Assembly: GCF_001294575.1 (NCBI RefSeq)
Contig: NZ_CP012676.1
Span: forward strand, 1,240,001 to 1,304,000
DNA length: 64,000 nucleotides
Reading direction: 5' to 3'
Source of the DNA: Pseudomonas versuta
GTDB lineage: Bacteria; Pseudomonadota; Gammaproteobacteria; Pseudomonadales; Pseudomonadaceae
Both the position numbers and the translations under genes were made by a program. Under the pieces are notes generated by a model. It was not told the origin of the DNA. It saw only the letters and a list, made by a program, of their open reading frames with translations, and ran no database searches. Position 1 is the first letter of the stretch. Each line of letters starts with the position of its first letter. Positions 10,501 to 20,691 of the stretch are shown here, one piece after another.

Positions 10501-10939
10501 CTTCATCGACTTTGAAGGTGAGCCGGCGCGCTCGCTGTCAGCCCGGCGCAGCAAGCACAGCCCCTATAAAGACTTGAGCGGTGTGTTGCGCTCTTTCGAT
10601 TACGCCGCGGCCATGGCGGTCAGCAACGTGCAACAGTCGGACCATTCGGATCAGGCCGCCGATGCCCGGCAACGGGTGGTTGAACGCTATATACAAGAGG
10701 CTCGCAGGGCGTTGGTCGATGCATATCGGCTGGCAACAGCTAGCCTTGAACATAACTGGAAAACGGCCACAGGCGAGGATGCTGCGCTGGCGTTGTTCAG
10801 TCTGGAAAAGGCGGCTTATGAAGTTATCTATGAAGCAGCAAATCGGCCTGCCTGGTTGCGTGTTCCCTTGCAGGGCTTAAGCGATTTGCTCACCCACTTG
10901 CCAAGCACGGCCAAGCCTTTACCGGATGGAGAGAAGTGA
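7592..10939 (+). CDS. treS: Trehalose synthase-maltokinase fusion (TreS-Pep2)
   Basis: This 1,115-residue cytoplasmic fusion couples isomerisation of trehalose and maltose with ATP-dependent phosphorylation of maltose to maltose-1-phosphate, the donor used by GlgE. Residues about 10-550 are a GH13_16 barrel with catalytic Asp212 ([10 protein letters not shown]), Glu254 ([10 protein letters not shown]) and Asp325 ([10 protein letters not shown]), at almost the same numbering as stand-alone TreS. The remainder is a maltokinase with the kinase-like segments [13 protein letters not shown] and [12 protein letters not shown]. The start at 7592 follows AGCAGG. The gene ends TGATG, overlapping the glgB start. 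In actinobacteria TreS and Pep2 are separate; the fusion is common in pseudomonads. Confidence 0.95.
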   Translation: MAKKPASASFIKDPLWYKDAVIYQVHIKSFFDSNNDGIGDFPGLISKLDYIAELGVNTLWLLPFYPSPRRDDGYDIADYRGVHPDYGTLADVKRFIAEAHKRGLRVITELVINHTSDQHPWFQKARRAKPGSKARDYYVWSDTDEKYDGTRIIFLDTETSNWTWDPVAGQYFWHRFYSHQPDLNFDNPQVMKEVLAVMRYWLDMGIDGLRLDAIPYLIERDGTNNENLPETHQILKQIRAEIDAHYPDRMLLAEANQWPEDTQQYFGDSDGINGDECHMAFHFPLMPRMYMALAQEDRFPITDILRQTPEIPANCQWAIFLRNHDELTLEMVTDKERDYLWNYYAADKRARINLGIRRRLAPLMERDRRRIELLNSLLLSMPGTPTLYYGDEIGMGDNIYLGDRDGVRTPMQWSIDRNGGFSRANPASLVLPPIMDPLYGYQSVNVEAQAGDPHSLLNWTRRLLAVRQQQKAFGRGSLKMLSPSNRRILAYIREYTDGDGRNETILCVANVSRSAQAAELELSEFAGRVPVEMLGGNAFPPIGQLDFMLTLAPYGFYWFLLASENQMPSWHAEPAQSLPELLTLVLKQRLEELLDAPARTTLENVILPAWLPKRRWFGQKDAPIEQISILHGTRFGDARDPMLLTEVQVTSGGEQHSYQVPLGVLGEDQAGSALAQQSVLSRLRRGPQVGFMTDAFGLEAFVRAVLAGMQNGQTISSSAGDISFTATPQLAALGLDEQSEVRYLTAEQSNSSVVIGGAMVLKLIRKISSGQHPELELGAYLTEAGFQHISPLLGAVVRHETGGEETLLMIAQGYLSNQGDAWTWTQNNLERAIRDEMADAMSEHEQHYNALGELADFAGLLGQRLGEMHVVLAQASNNPDFAPQTTSEADTRQWASHINGQLKHALTLLKQHLPALAEREQKQVKNLIAQHSAISAHVQQLAKKTLGGLKIRVHGDLHLGQVLVVKGDAYFIDFEGEPARSLSARRSKHSPYKDLSGVLRSFDYAAAMAVSNVQQSDHSDQAADARQRVVERYIQEARRALVDAYRLATASLEHNWKTATGEDAALALFSLEKAAYEVIYEAANRPAWLRVPLQGLSDLLTHLPSTAKPLPDGEK

Positions 10940-13164
10940 TGAGTTCAAGCAAGGTTCCAGGCCCGGAGAAAACTGCTCTGTTGCCCCCGCGTGAAGATAT
11001 CGAGGCGCTGATTAATGCCCGGCACCGGGACCCGTTTGCGGTGCTGGGCCCGCATCCGGATGGAGCAGGCGGGCAGGTGATACGGGCGTTTTTGCCCGGC
11101 GCCCTGAGCGTCAAGGTAGTGGCCCGCGACTCGGATGACGTCATCGGCACTCTGGACAGCACCGAAGTCCCGGGCCTGTTTGCGGCCCGTTTTGCCGATG
11201 CCTGCGGCTATCGGTTGCGCATCAACTGGGCCGGCGGCGAGCAGACCAGCGAAGATCCTTACAGTTTTGGTCCTTTGCTGGGGGAAATGGACCTGTATCT
11301 GTTTGCAGAGGGTAATCATCGCGACTTGAGCAGCTGTTTCGGTGCCCAGCTCATGAGCGTCGATGGCGTACCCGGCGTGCGTTTTGCGGTGTGGGCCCCC
11401 AATGCCCGGCGGGTTTCGGTGGTAGGAGATTTCAATGTCTGGGATGGCCGCAGGCACCCCATGCGTCTGCGCCATCCAAGCGGGGTCTGGGAGTTGTTTA
11501 TCCCGCGTCTTGAGGCAGGTGAAGCCTACAAGTACGAAATACTCGGGGCCAATGGCATCTTGCCGCTCAAGGCCGATCCGGTGGCGCTGGCAACCCAGTT
11601 GCCGCCCGATACGGCTTCCAGAGTGGCCTCGCCGCTGCAGGTGGAGTGGCAGGACTCGGCCTGGATGCAGGGCCGCTCAGAACATCACAAGCCCGATGCG
11701 CCGTTGTCGATCTACGAATTGCATGCCGGTTCATGGCAGTGCGAAGTGGACGATGCAGGGGAGGTCGCTCGCCAGTACAACTGGCACGAACTGGCAGTAC
11801 GCTTGATTCCTTACGTGCAGCAACTGGGTTTTACCCATATCGAACTGATGCCGATCATGGAGCACCCGTTTGGCGGCTCGTGGGGTTATCAACCGTTATC
11901 CCAGTTTGCGCCGAGCGCGCGCTACGGTTCGCCGGATGATTTCGCAGCCTTCGTCAATGCCTGCCATGTGGCCGGGATCGGGGTGATTCTGGACTGGGTG
12001 CCCGCGCATTTTCCGAACGATGCCCACGGCCTGGCGCAATTTGACGGCACGGCGCTGTATGAATATGCCAACCCGCTGGAAGGTTATCACCAGGACTGGA
12101 ACACGCTGATTTACAACCTGGGCCGCACTGAAGTACACGGCTTCATGCTGGCCTCGGCGTTGCACTGGCTCAAGCATTTTCATATCGACGGCCTGCGGGT
12201 GGATGCGGTGGCCTCGATGTTGTACCGCGATTACTCGCGCAAAGCGGGCGAGTGGGTGCCCAACATTCATGGGGGCCGTGAAAACCTTGAAGCCATTGAG
12301 TTCTTGCGCCATCTCAATGATGTGGTGGCCCTGGAAGCTCCCGGCGCGCTGATGATTGCCGAAGAGTCAACGGCGTGGCCCGGTGTCAGCCAGAGTACCG
12401 GGCAGGGCGGTCTGGGGTTTTCCTACAAGTGGAACATGGGCTGGATGCATGATTCGTTGCATTACATCCAGCAAGACCCGTTGTACCGCGCCCATCATCA
12501 CAACGAGTTGAGCTTTGGTCTGGTGTACGCCTGGAGCGAGCGTTTTATCTTGCCGATTTCCCACGATGAAGTGGTGCACGGCAAACATTCGCTGATCGAC
12601 AAGATGCCGGGTGATCGCTGGCAAAAGTTCGCCAACCTGCGGGCCTATCTGAGTTTTATGTGGGCGCATCCGGGCAAGAAGTTGTTGTTCATGGGCTGTG
12701 AATTCGGGCAATGGCGTGAGTGGAATCACGATCAGCAACTGGACTGGTACCTGTTGCAATACCCGGAGCACCAGGGGGTACAGAAGCTGGTGGGCGATTT
12801 GAACCGCCTGTACCGCGAAGAACCGGCGCTGCATGATCAAGATGATGTGGCGCAAGGCTTTCAATGGTTGATCGGGGACGATGCGAGCAACAGTGTCTAT
12901 GCCTGGTTGCGCTGGAGCAAGGCGGGTAAACCACTGTTGGTGGTAGCGAACTTTACCCCTGTGCCCCATCCCGGTTATCGCATCGGGGTGCCGTTTGCCG
13001 GCAACTGGCAAGAAGTACTCAACAGTGATGCCGGGACCTATGCGGGTTCCAACTATGGCAATGGTGGTGGGGTCATGACTCAGGATGTGCCAAGTCATGG
13101 CCAAGGGGTTTCGGTGGCGTTGAATCTGCCGCCGTTAGGGGTTTTGTTTTTGCAGCCGACGTAA
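10939..13164 (+). CDS. glgB: GlgB, 1,4-alpha-glucan branching enzyme
   Basis: The enzyme makes alpha-1,6 branches in linear alpha-glucan by intramolecular chain transfer. The 741-residue protein has tandem N-terminal carbohydrate-binding sandwich domains (the second contains [20 protein letters not shown]), a GH13_9 barrel and a C-terminal beta domain. Catalytic residues are Asp422 ([10 protein letters not shown]), Glu475 ([10 protein letters not shown]) and Asp543 ([10 protein letters not shown]). The ATG at 10939 overlaps the TGA of treS-pep2, so translation is coupled; an in-frame GTG one codon earlier is also possible. It is the last gene of the operon and is followed by a REPIN and a hairpin terminator. 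Confidence 0.96.
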   Translation: MSSSKVPGPEKTALLPPREDIEALINARHRDPFAVLGPHPDGAGGQVIRAFLPGALSVKVVARDSDDVIGTLDSTEVPGLFAARFADACGYRLRINWAGGEQTSEDPYSFGPLLGEMDLYLFAEGNHRDLSSCFGAQLMSVDGVPGVRFAVWAPNARRVSVVGDFNVWDGRRHPMRLRHPSGVWELFIPRLEAGEAYKYEILGANGILPLKADPVALATQLPPDTASRVASPLQVEWQDSAWMQGRSEHHKPDAPLSIYELHAGSWQCEVDDAGEVARQYNWHELAVRLIPYVQQLGFTHIELMPIMEHPFGGSWGYQPLSQFAPSARYGSPDDFAAFVNACHVAGIGVILDWVPAHFPNDAHGLAQFDGTALYEYANPLEGYHQDWNTLIYNLGRTEVHGFMLASALHWLKHFHIDGLRVDAVASMLYRDYSRKAGEWVPNIHGGRENLEAIEFLRHLNDVVALEAPGALMIAEESTAWPGVSQSTGQGGLGFSYKWNMGWMHDSLHYIQQDPLYRAHHHNELSFGLVYAWSERFILPISHDEVVHGKHSLIDKMPGDRWQKFANLRAYLSFMWAHPGKKLLFMGCEFGQWREWNHDQQLDWYLLQYPEHQGVQKLVGDLNRLYREEPALHDQDDVAQGFQWLIGDDASNSVYAWLRWSKAGKPLLVVANFTPVPHPGYRIGVPFAGNWQEVLNSDAGTYAGSNYGNGGGVMTQDVPSHGQGVSVALNLPPLGVLFLQPT

Positions 13165-13173
13165 GCCCGACCC

Positions 13174-13238
13174 TGCAGGAGCGAGCTTGCTCGCGAGCTG
13201 TTCCAGGTAAAAAGCTCGCGAGCAAGCTCGCTCCTACA
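13174..13238. repeat. REPIN (inverted REP pair)
   Basis: TGCAGGAGCGAGCTTGCTCG and a near-perfect inverted copy ending CTCGCTCCTACA flank a short spacer. It sits directly after glgB and marks the left border of the accessory region that splits the alpha-glucan genes. Confidence 0.88.
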
Positions 13239-13263
13239 ACAATGCGATAAGCATTTTACCCCT

Positions 13264-13294
13264 GAGCCCCCGCATGGCATTTATGCGGGGGCTC
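13264..13294 (+). terminator. Hairpin terminator after glgB
   Basis: A perfect 12-base stem (GAGCCCCCGCAT with ATGCGGGGGCTC) encloses a 7-base loop. It lies between the convergent glgB and tpsA genes and may serve both. The following T-tract is weak. Confidence 0.65.
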
Positions 13295-13310
13295 TGTTCA
13301 CTGGGGCCCT

Positions 13311-15260
13311 CTAACGTGTCTCGATACCCGCCTGCAATTCCTGGCGGTCACTGTGCCCGCCAACCCGCAACGGGCCCAGGTTGAAGACTTGATCCTTGCG
13401 TGTTGCATCGTCCTTTTTGTCGGAAAGTTCGTTTTGGGAGTCCACAATCAGATTGACTGGCGATTTCGAAAGGTTCAGGCCCACATCGGCGCGATAGTCG
13501 CTGCCGGCCAGAGCCGTTGCAGTGACGGCTGAACCACCCAGATCAACTTTCCCCCCGGTGGCACTGATGCGTGCCCCCGTCAGCTGAGTACCGCCCTGAA
13601 CCTGCAAATTGACACCCTCGATGCTGCTGATACCCGAAGCTTGAGAAGCGTTGTCTTTGACGATATGGCTGACATCCAGATTCAGGGTCGGGGTGTAGAC
13701 GGTGTTACCGCTCTTGTCGCCGAACAATAGGCTTTGTGCAGCATTGGCCACGGCCGGGCCAGGGCTGAGCTTGCCGCCGCCAGCATAGTTGTTGACGGTG
13801 TTTTCTATTTTTTCGCGGTTGTTCTCGAATGCACCTTCTGCCTTGGCTTGCACCTTGTCCTTGAGCGGGCCAGTGGCCTCGGCCACTTTGTTGACCGCGC
13901 CAGGCTGGTTTTTCTCGGCATCCAGCCTGGTATCGACGGTGACTTGGGTGCTGTTGACCTGATCCTTGCGGCTCTCGACCACCAGGTCCCCGCCAATCTT
14001 GCCCTGCACCTTGCCTGCTTCGATCCTTGCCCCGGCCAGCCGGGTATCGCCAGCACTGGTGATCACCACGTTGTCGGCCTTGATCAGGCTGTGGTGCTGA
14101 GTGGTGCCTTGCTGGTGATCAACGCTGACCCTGGCCCGGGCATTGATGCCGTGATTGGACGTGTCCTGTTCGCTGGCGCTGGCTAGGGTGGTTTTGCCGC
14201 CTGTCCCCCCTGCGCCGAGCGTCAGGCCCCAGCTGTTGTGAGCCTGGGTTGATTGCGCGGACTCTTGCAGGATGCCGCCTTTTCCTGCATCCAGACTGAC
14301 GCTGCCAGCCGCGACTTGAGTGCCTTGCAGATGTATGGCGTCGCCAGTGCCGGCGCCACTGGCGAGGGTGACCCTGGCGTTGCTGTGCAACTGCCCGACG
14401 CTGACGCTGCGGTCATTTTCCGCGACTTTGCCGATATTGACGTTGGCGCTCAGGCTGCCGGTCTTGCTGCTGCTTTCGGCGCTGCCGGCCTTGGTGGCAC
14501 CGGCGCTCACGCCGCCGCCCAGGTTGTTGCCATCGCTGATGTGGCTCCCGGTCGCGGCTTGCAGGTCCAGCTTGCCACCGGCGTTGAGGCTGATATCGCC
14601 GGTTTTTTCGCTGCTGCTGCCAATCCGCGTGCCTTGCAGGGTCAGGTCGGCGCCGCTGGCGAGCCGGACAGTGCCCTTACCCTCAATGGTCGCAACGCGG
14701 GCCTGACTGTCCTCGGTAGCCAGCCGTTTGTGGTCCAGCTGCGCGCTGGCACCGAGGTTGGCGCCAGTGCCGTTGGTGCCCGGTGTTGTGCCCAGGGTCA
14801 ATGACGCGTTGCCGCGCAGGGATGTGTCGGTTTTACTCCGGGTATCGTTGCTCTGATTGAGCGCCAGCTTGCCGCCTGCCTTGAGGTCGACCCCGGCCTG
14901 GTTGCCCTGGAACTGGCTACCCTGGTGGCTGGCATCACCCTTGACCTCGATGGTGACGCCCTGTGCACCGTTATAGCCGGCAACCACGGCCGTACGTGTC
15001 GATTCCCGCACATCGCTGCTGCCGCCTGCGCCGCTGCCACGCAGGTTCAGGTCCTGGCTGGTGTTGGTGTAGACCCGTAGCCCCGCCTTGGCGTCCAGTC
15101 CTTGCTCGCTGCGACTGTGGTCATTGGCCGCGGCCGTGGCATTGTGGCTACCGGCATTGATCTTCAAACCGCCATCAGTGGCACGATATTGAGTGCCCTC
15201 ATCCTTGAGCGTGCCTGCCACATTGACTTGCACCGTGCTGCCCCTCAATTGACTGACCAC
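13311..15260 (-). pseudogene. TpsA filamentous haemagglutinin-like adhesin, 3' part after a frameshift
   Basis: This frame carries the C-terminal 650 codons of the exoprotein encoded by the preceding reading frame (15245-18013). From NTAVVSQLRGSTVQVNVAGT onward it continues the same kind of haemagglutinin repeats (beta-helix segments of the type LNAGGKLDLQAA and VTLASGAG). It ends with FNLGPLRVGGHSDRQ and a stop at 13311. It has no secretion domain of its own and no credible ribosome site, so it is unlikely to be made or exported separately. No C-terminal toxin module of the CdiA type, and no immunity gene, is visible after it. A sequencing or assembly error at about 15260-15300 is an alternative to a true mutation. 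Confidence 0.8.
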
Positions 15261-18013
15261 CGCCGTGTTGTCCGTTTGAGTGCGGTTTTGTCGGGCATGG
15301 TTTGCTTCAACATCAACCCCAGATTGGGCTGCTCGAGTGCATCCACCAGCATTGGCTGATGAAACTTGGTCTGGGGGGTGTCCTTGAGAGCTTTTTCGAC
15401 GGGCCGGGAAATGCCCTTGTATTCGATACTGGCGCCGGCATCGGCGCTCCAGCTGTTCTTCTTGAGGGTGGAGGTTTCGCTGTTATGCGCTGCCTGGTTA
15501 TCGACCCGGGCGGCGTTGACCTCTAACTGGGCATCGGCTTCGACCCGGGAGCCCTGGGTGGTGAGGGTGCCGGTATTGATGGTCAGGTTGCCGGCCGCCG
15601 CCAGGTTGCTGCTTTGCACGGTAGTTTTGTTGCTGGTGTCGTGCGTGCTCTGATGGCTGATCTCTGCACCACTGCCGGCCTTGTCGAGGCCGCCGGTGTA
15701 GTAGACGCCGCCTGCGGTCGTGGTCTGTCCGGCTGCAGTACGATGAGTGTCTTGTGTCGCCAGCAGGTTGATGTTTTTGCCATTCAAGGTTGCATCGCCC
15801 CGTGTGGCCTTGAGTTCGGAACCCTTGACGTTCAAGTCAGCGCCTGCCGCAACGGTCAGGGTGCCGCCGCTAAGACTGGAGGCTTGCTGTCGCGTAGTGT
15901 CGGTGCTGGCGGTGTTCTTCCGGTCTTCATACCGCACCCCAGCACGATACTGACGGCTGCCGTCGGCAGTTTCCCCGGCATGGCCATCAATTTCGCGAGT
16001 GTGGTTGCTGTTGGCGTCTTGCGAGGTGTTTTGTGCTGAAGCGATGTTGATATCGCCCTTGGCGTCAACCTTCAGCCCACTTGCGGCAGATACCCGTGAA
16101 CCGCTGACTTCGATATCTTTGGCGCTTTGTAGTACCAGATTGCTGTCCGAGCGCAGATCGCTGGCGACGATGTTGCTGTCCTTGAGGTTCTTGCGGTTTT
16201 CATGGCTGGAGAAACCGAAGAACTTGCTGTCCTTGTTGTAGCGATTATCGTGGGTGGTGTCGCGCACGCCGTCGATCACCAGCGAACCTTTGTCGCTGAT
16301 AACGCTGGCCTGCGTACCCCCACGGGCCTGGCTGCCACTGATATGCACTTGATCGGCCCTGACGATCAGCTTGCCGCCCGCGTTGACCTTGCTGCCGGTA
16401 TTCAAGGTCTTGCCCTTGTCTCCGTCGCCCTTGGTGCCAAAGAAACTGCCACCCACGAGGTCGCCGGCATAGGTGTTGTCGCGACTGCTCTCGGTGCGAC
16501 TGGCGCTGGTAATTTCCACTTGCCGCGCGGTCAGTTGAATATCCCCCGCAGTTTTCAGCTCGGCCCCTTGCAGTTGCAGTGTTTTCTGGCTGCTCAGTTC
16601 AAGGTTTTTACCGGCCTTGAGGAGACTGGTGACACTGCTTTGCTCGCTGCTGGACTTGTCCCAATTGGCGTTCCACAAGTGCTTGCGGTGTTTGCCCTTA
16701 TCATGCCGTTCATGGGTCTGGGTGGCGGCGCTCAGGTGCAAGTCAGCGCCGCTGTCGACGCGCAGGCTATCACCGGCATCAATGCTGCTGGCCTCGATCC
16801 GGGTGTTGGCACCGGAAGACAATGCAGCATTTTGCAGGGCGACGATTTTGTTGCCGTGCTCACGCGAGTCTTTGTCGGTGATGGTGGCGTCATGGGTCTC
16901 GTAAGTAAAAAGGTGATTGGCCTTGTTCCACTTATCGCGTTTTTCCTCAAGTTTTTGGCTTTGCAGGCTGCTCAGGGTCAGGTTGCGGCTAGCGTCGAGT
17001 TTGACGTTGCGCCCCTGGACATCGGTGGCCGCCAGGTTCAAGTCCCCGGCGCTGTGTACGTCGACATCGCCCTGACGGCTCTTCAGGCCGGCACGCGTGG
17101 TTTCGTGGCTGTTAGCGTGTACCTGGCCGCTTATATCGAGGCTGCCGGCCGAGCTGATCTTCACGCCGTCGCGGCCCTCTATTTGCACGGCCCCTACGCG
17201 CACACCCGCCCCTTCGGCGGTGCTGACAATGTTGATCCTTCCGGCCTGCATTGCACCAAAAAGGCTGGCGTCTATACGTTGGTCCCGGGTGTTGCCGGCA
17301 GGCTGTGTGCGCAGCACCCGGGCGCTGGCTGAGTCGACCTGATTACGGCCGGCGATCAGGTTCAATTGATCACGGGCGATCAGACGGCCGTTGCTGTCGA
17401 TGCGCGGTGCAATCAGGCTGAGCGAGCCGTCGAGGTTTTTCAGGCCTTGTTCTTGCACCGTCAACTGGCCGTCGGCAATGCCGGTGTTCAAGGCTTGCAA
17501 CTTGCCGTTGTCGAGCTCGGCACGACCTACCACCAGGTTGGCGTTGGGGGTGTTGATGAAGCTGGCGCCATTGACGGAGATGCCGTTCGGATTGGCCAGC
17601 ACGTAATCTGCTGCCCGGCCAAAAATTTCCTGGGCGCCGTTCAGAGTCGAAGCGTTGCGGCTGACTACTTCGTTGAGGATGACGCTGGCCGCATGGCCCC
17701 GCAGTTGCGGGTTGGCCGCCAGATGCCCGGCAAGCTGGGACTGGCCGTCCTGCAAGGCGTTGTTCAATACCACGCCCTGGCGGTCGACGTTGTAGTCGAG
17801 AAACTGGTTATGGGACAGACCGCCAGCGTTGGGCGCGACGATATTGAGGATAGGCACGCCGGCCTGATTTTGTAATTGAGGGGTTCCGCCAGGCCCTTCA
17901 ACGACAGTAAGGCCTGCGGCCAGAACCAGTTGAGGGAGCAGGGGCAGGCTGGCTATGGCCCAGCGTAGTTTGCCCCGTGCAGACAGGTGAAAGAGGTGGG
18001 TATGATTTGTCAT
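15245..18013 (-). pseudogene. TpsA filamentous haemagglutinin-like adhesin, 5' part (secretion domain and repeats)
   Basis: The frame opens at the ATG at 18013 with a signal peptide ending near LAAGLTVV. The TPS secretion domain (residues about 30-250) carries the hallmark NPNG in VLANPNGISVNGASF. Then come long runs of haemagglutinin beta-helix repeats (GSRVSAASGLKVDAKGDINI, for example). It stops at 15245, where homologous sequence continues in another frame, giving about 1,570 residues if joined. TpsA proteins pass through their TpsB pore and act as surface adhesins or contact toxins. The fragment retains the export signals, so a truncated but secreted adhesin of 922 residues is possible. 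It lies 118 bases downstream of tpsB in the same direction. Confidence 0.85.
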
Positions 18014-18131
18014 CAATAGTCTCGCTCTGGGTTGGCTGATCCGCGAAGTACGCTGTTCTTTGCAGCGCTGCTTCGCCGGTCGGGTGCTGCGGTTATTTCA
18101 GGCTAATCAGATGTGTGTCTTGTCTGCAGGC

Positions 18132-19847
18132 TCATATCTGCAAGCTCAGGCGCGTCAGCCAGACTTCAGGTTCCCGGGTAAAACCTGCGGGCGTGTTGAG
18201 GTTGCGCTGGTAATCGAAGTCGAGCTGCAGGTTTTTCCAGTGCAGGTTGATTCCGGCACTGGCGCTGCTCAGGCGTTGGCTGCTGGCGCCGTGCTCGCGT
18301 TTGATCCAGCCGTTATCAAGCCCCAGGCGCGGGGTGACCCTGAACGGCAGGTCGCTGTTGAGTGGCAGGCGTAAGGTGTTGCGCCACGCCATACCGATGG
18401 CGCCGGAGGCGATGTTTTCGCGATAGCCGCGCACCGCAGAGTCATCGGTGCCCAGCAGTTGTTCCAGGGCGGGTAACGTATCCGGGCTGTATTGCATTGA
18501 TACCTGGCTCTGCCACTGCCACGGTTGCCCCTGAACCTGCCCGTTGCGCCATTGGGTAAGGTTGGCCCGGTACCTTTGAAATTGCGCACGGGGCAGGTTT
18601 TTCTGTAACTGATCTGCATCGCGATCGGCGCCGAACCAGGTCAGCCCGCGGGCATAATTGACCTCCAGGTTCCATACCGCCTTGTTGAGCCAGAATAGAT
18701 TCACCCCGGCCTCGGCCACGGTCAGGGTCGGGCTCTGAATCCCCAGGCGAACCTTTTGCAGATAGCTATCGACGTCTTTGTAGGCCAGTTGCAGGTTGGC
18801 GCTCAGTTGATGCCCCTGGTCGCGCCATAGCACCCGGTCGGTACGCAAGCTGACCTGATCGGTACGGCCGCTGTTGTAGAGCGTGGTGTTGCTGAGTTTG
18901 AACGCTGAACGATATTCGGCATGGCTGGCAAACAGGCTGTAGGTCCAGTAACCATAGGGGACTGAATAGAAAAGACTGTGGCTGCGGCTGTAGCGCGGGC
19001 CGTGGTTGAGGGTATCGCTGAAGCTCAGGTTTAACGAGTCGATGAGCTGCAACGGGTTGTCCAGGCTCAAGCTGATGGTGTTGCGGTCACGCCCGGGTGC
19101 GGCACTTCCCAGGTTGTCGACCCCTAGCCCCAGCCCCCAGCGCGGGGCGTTGCTGCGCGAACGCAGAATGATCCGTGAGGCACCAGGCGCACTGCCAGGG
19201 GCAATGTCGGCGGTGAGGTCCACCGAACTCAGGCGATTGAGCTGGTCCAGGCCCTGTTCCAGGTCCCGCAAGTTCAGCGGTTCGCCGAGCATCCCTGGAA
19301 ACGCCCCGCGTAGCGACAGCGCCAGGCTTTGGTCGGCCAGCTCGATGGCTTCGAGGTAGCCTTCTTCAACGTGAATATCCAGCGTGTGTCCCGCGACCGG
19401 GGTGCTGATCAGGTAAGGACGACTGGCTATATAGCCTTTATCTCCATACAGACGGGTGATCCCGGCCAGCAGACGGTTGATCCGGTTGACGCTCATGCAC
19501 GGCGCTACATAGGGCTCGATGAGCGTGTTCAGGCTGGTGTTGTTGAACCGGGTGACACCGGCCACGCGTATACCGCTCAAGGGCCAGCAACGTTCGTCTT
19601 CGAGGCTGTCCGCAGGCAGTGCGGGCGTTACGGGTTGTGCCGCGGAAGCGCCTCTTTGAATTTGCCGCCGGCGCTGATCCCGTTGTAATTGCTGCAACTC
19701 ATGCTGCTGTTGCTGTTGCAGGCGAAGGGCTTCCTGATCGGGCTGCTGCCCAACGGCAGAGGTCATGGGCAACGCGTACAGGCAAAGCATGGAGACGATC
19801 AATTTCACGGGGCCACAGGGGCATTCAGTTGAGAGCGGATTGAGCAT
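18132..19847 (-). CDS. TpsB two-partner secretion pore (ShlB/FhaC/HecB family)
   Basis: This outer-membrane protein exports and folds the TpsA adhesin encoded next to it. The 571-residue protein has a signal peptide (to about residue 33), a glutamine-rich linker (LRLQQQQQHELQQLQRDQRR) and a POTRA_2 domain (CWPLSGIRVAGVTRFNNTSL). A second POTRA region follows, then a 16-strand barrel region with the conserved loop VRGYRENIASGAIGMAWRN, and a C-terminal strand ending LSLQI. A strong AGGGAGGTG site precedes the ATG at 19847. It is 12 bases after the small membrane-protein gene at 19860-20186, which suggests one transcript. The gene itself looks intact although its substrate gene is frameshifted. 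Confidence 0.95.
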   Translation of the reverse strand: MLNPLSTECPCGPVKLIVSMLCLYALPMTSAVGQQPDQEALRLQQQQQHELQQLQRDQRRRQIQRGASAAQPVTPALPADSLEDERCWPLSGIRVAGVTRFNNTSLNTLIEPYVAPCMSVNRINRLLAGITRLYGDKGYIASRPYLISTPVAGHTLDIHVEEGYLEAIELADQSLALSLRGAFPGMLGEPLNLRDLEQGLDQLNRLSSVDLTADIAPGSAPGASRIILRSRSNAPRWGLGLGVDNLGSAAPGRDRNTISLSLDNPLQLIDSLNLSFSDTLNHGPRYSRSHSLFYSVPYGYWTYSLFASHAEYRSAFKLSNTTLYNSGRTDQVSLRTDRVLWRDQGHQLSANLQLAYKDVDSYLQKVRLGIQSPTLTVAEAGVNLFWLNKAVWNLEVNYARGLTWFGADRDADQLQKNLPRAQFQRYRANLTQWRNGQVQGQPWQWQSQVSMQYSPDTLPALEQLLGTDDSAVRGYRENIASGAIGMAWRNTLRLPLNSDLPFRVTPRLGLDNGWIKREHGASSQRLSSASAGINLHWKNLQLDFDYQRNLNTPAGFTREPEVWLTRLSLQI

Positions 19848-19859
19848 CCGACACCTCCC

Positions 19860-20186
19860 TTAAAGCTGAAATTCAGGCGAGGGAGCTACTTCGGGCTGAT
19901 CCAGATCATCTGATTGCAGTACCGTTTTGTACGGCCTGAACATCGGCGCCTGACTTTCCAGCCCGTCCGGCAAAAAGTATTCTTCGTCGTTATACAGCTG
20001 CGGGTTTATTGGTGCGGGCACAGGCGCAGCGTCACTCGAGTCGCACTCTTGTACGCGGGCCCTTAAATGGTCAATTTGAGAGTTGAACTGAATAAAGTAC
20101 AGGCCCAGAGCCAGACTCATGGCGATAATGAAGTACAGGCAGTGCGTTATAATGCTCGAGTGATTTTTAATGTTTTTTACATACAT
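19860..20186 (-). CDS. Small single-pass membrane protein of unknown function, TPS operon
   Basis: This 108-residue protein has one membrane helix at about residues 12-32 (IITHCLYFIIAMSLALGLYF). A Pro- and acid-rich tail follows, containing VPAPINPQLYNDEEYFLPDG, probably in the periplasm. I do not recognise a family. It lies 12 bases before tpsB and on the same strand, so it is likely co-expressed with the secretion pair. A role in TpsA export, anchoring or modification is conceivable but is only inferred from position. Confidence 0.6.
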   Translation of the reverse strand: MYVKNIKNHSSIITHCLYFIIAMSLALGLYFIQFNSQIDHLRARVQECDSSDAAPVPAPINPQLYNDEEYFLPDGLESQAPMFRPYKTVLQSDDLDQPEVAPSPEFQL

Positions 20187-20275
20187 GGGCTCACCGTTTT
20201 TAACTAATGAATATTAGTCGTGAAGTTTTGTTGATCAAATGGTCAGGACTTACTGGCCGCTGCACTATCCTTCGT

Positions 20276-20557
20276 TCATCGAACCCGATTATCCAAAGCC
20301 GGACAGAGTTGGACTACCCAGGTTTTGGCGACCGGGTTGTCAATGAAACTGCCTGTAGTTAGTTCCACGTCTAATTCATGTTCCGGGGCGGTAGCCCACC
20401 AGGTGTTGATCATCGAAACATCTTCAATACAGCCTGATTGTTCAGCTGTGCAAACATCTGTACACAACTGCGGCGGGTCAGCGCGAGAAAAAGGGCTGAT
20501 CATTAGCCCTATAATAATGAAAGCCAGTACCATCCAGTTGCCTGAAGCATTGTTCAT
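20276..20557 (-). CDS. Small secreted protein of unknown function, TPS locus
   Basis: This 93-residue protein has an N-terminal hydrophobic stretch (about residues 8-22, WMVLAFIIIGLMISP) ending in a likely signal peptidase site near FSRADP. The mature part has four cysteines (in LCTDVC, GCIED and QLCP), which suggests disulphides in the periplasm or outside the cell. A clear GAGAGG site precedes the ATG at 20557. It opens the leftward run of genes that includes tpsB and tpsA and is divergent from the response regulator. No family is recognised. Confidence 0.6.
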   Translation of the reverse strand: MNNASGNWMVLAFIIIGLMISPFSRADPPQLCTDVCTAEQSGCIEDVSMINTWWATAPEHELDVELTTGSFIDNPVAKTWVVQLCPALDNRVR

Positions 20558-20691
20558 CTCGACCTCTCTTTTGGGAGAACGCAGTGAACAGTAAAAGATC
20601 AGCGGTTACAGCCGGGTTAACGCTGGCACAAATGCACTTAATGCCCCTTATGCTGGTGTGAACAAACTGCTAAAGGTTTAAGGAAACACGC
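20558..20691. promoter_or_regulatory. Divergent promoter region, TPS locus and two-component system
   Basis: These 134 bases separate the leftward small secreted-protein gene from the rightward response regulator. Promoters for both directions must lie in or near it. I see no clear direct repeat that could be named as an operator. Confidence 0.45.

Noticed and set aside
16202..17332. 376-codon forward frame opposite tpsA
   Set aside because: Composition is dominated by Ala, Val, Gly and Leu and mirrors the repeats of the adhesin; no start signal.
13311..18013. CdiA-type contact-dependent inhibition system
   Set aside because: No VENN-like motif, toxin tail or small immunity gene was found after tpsA.
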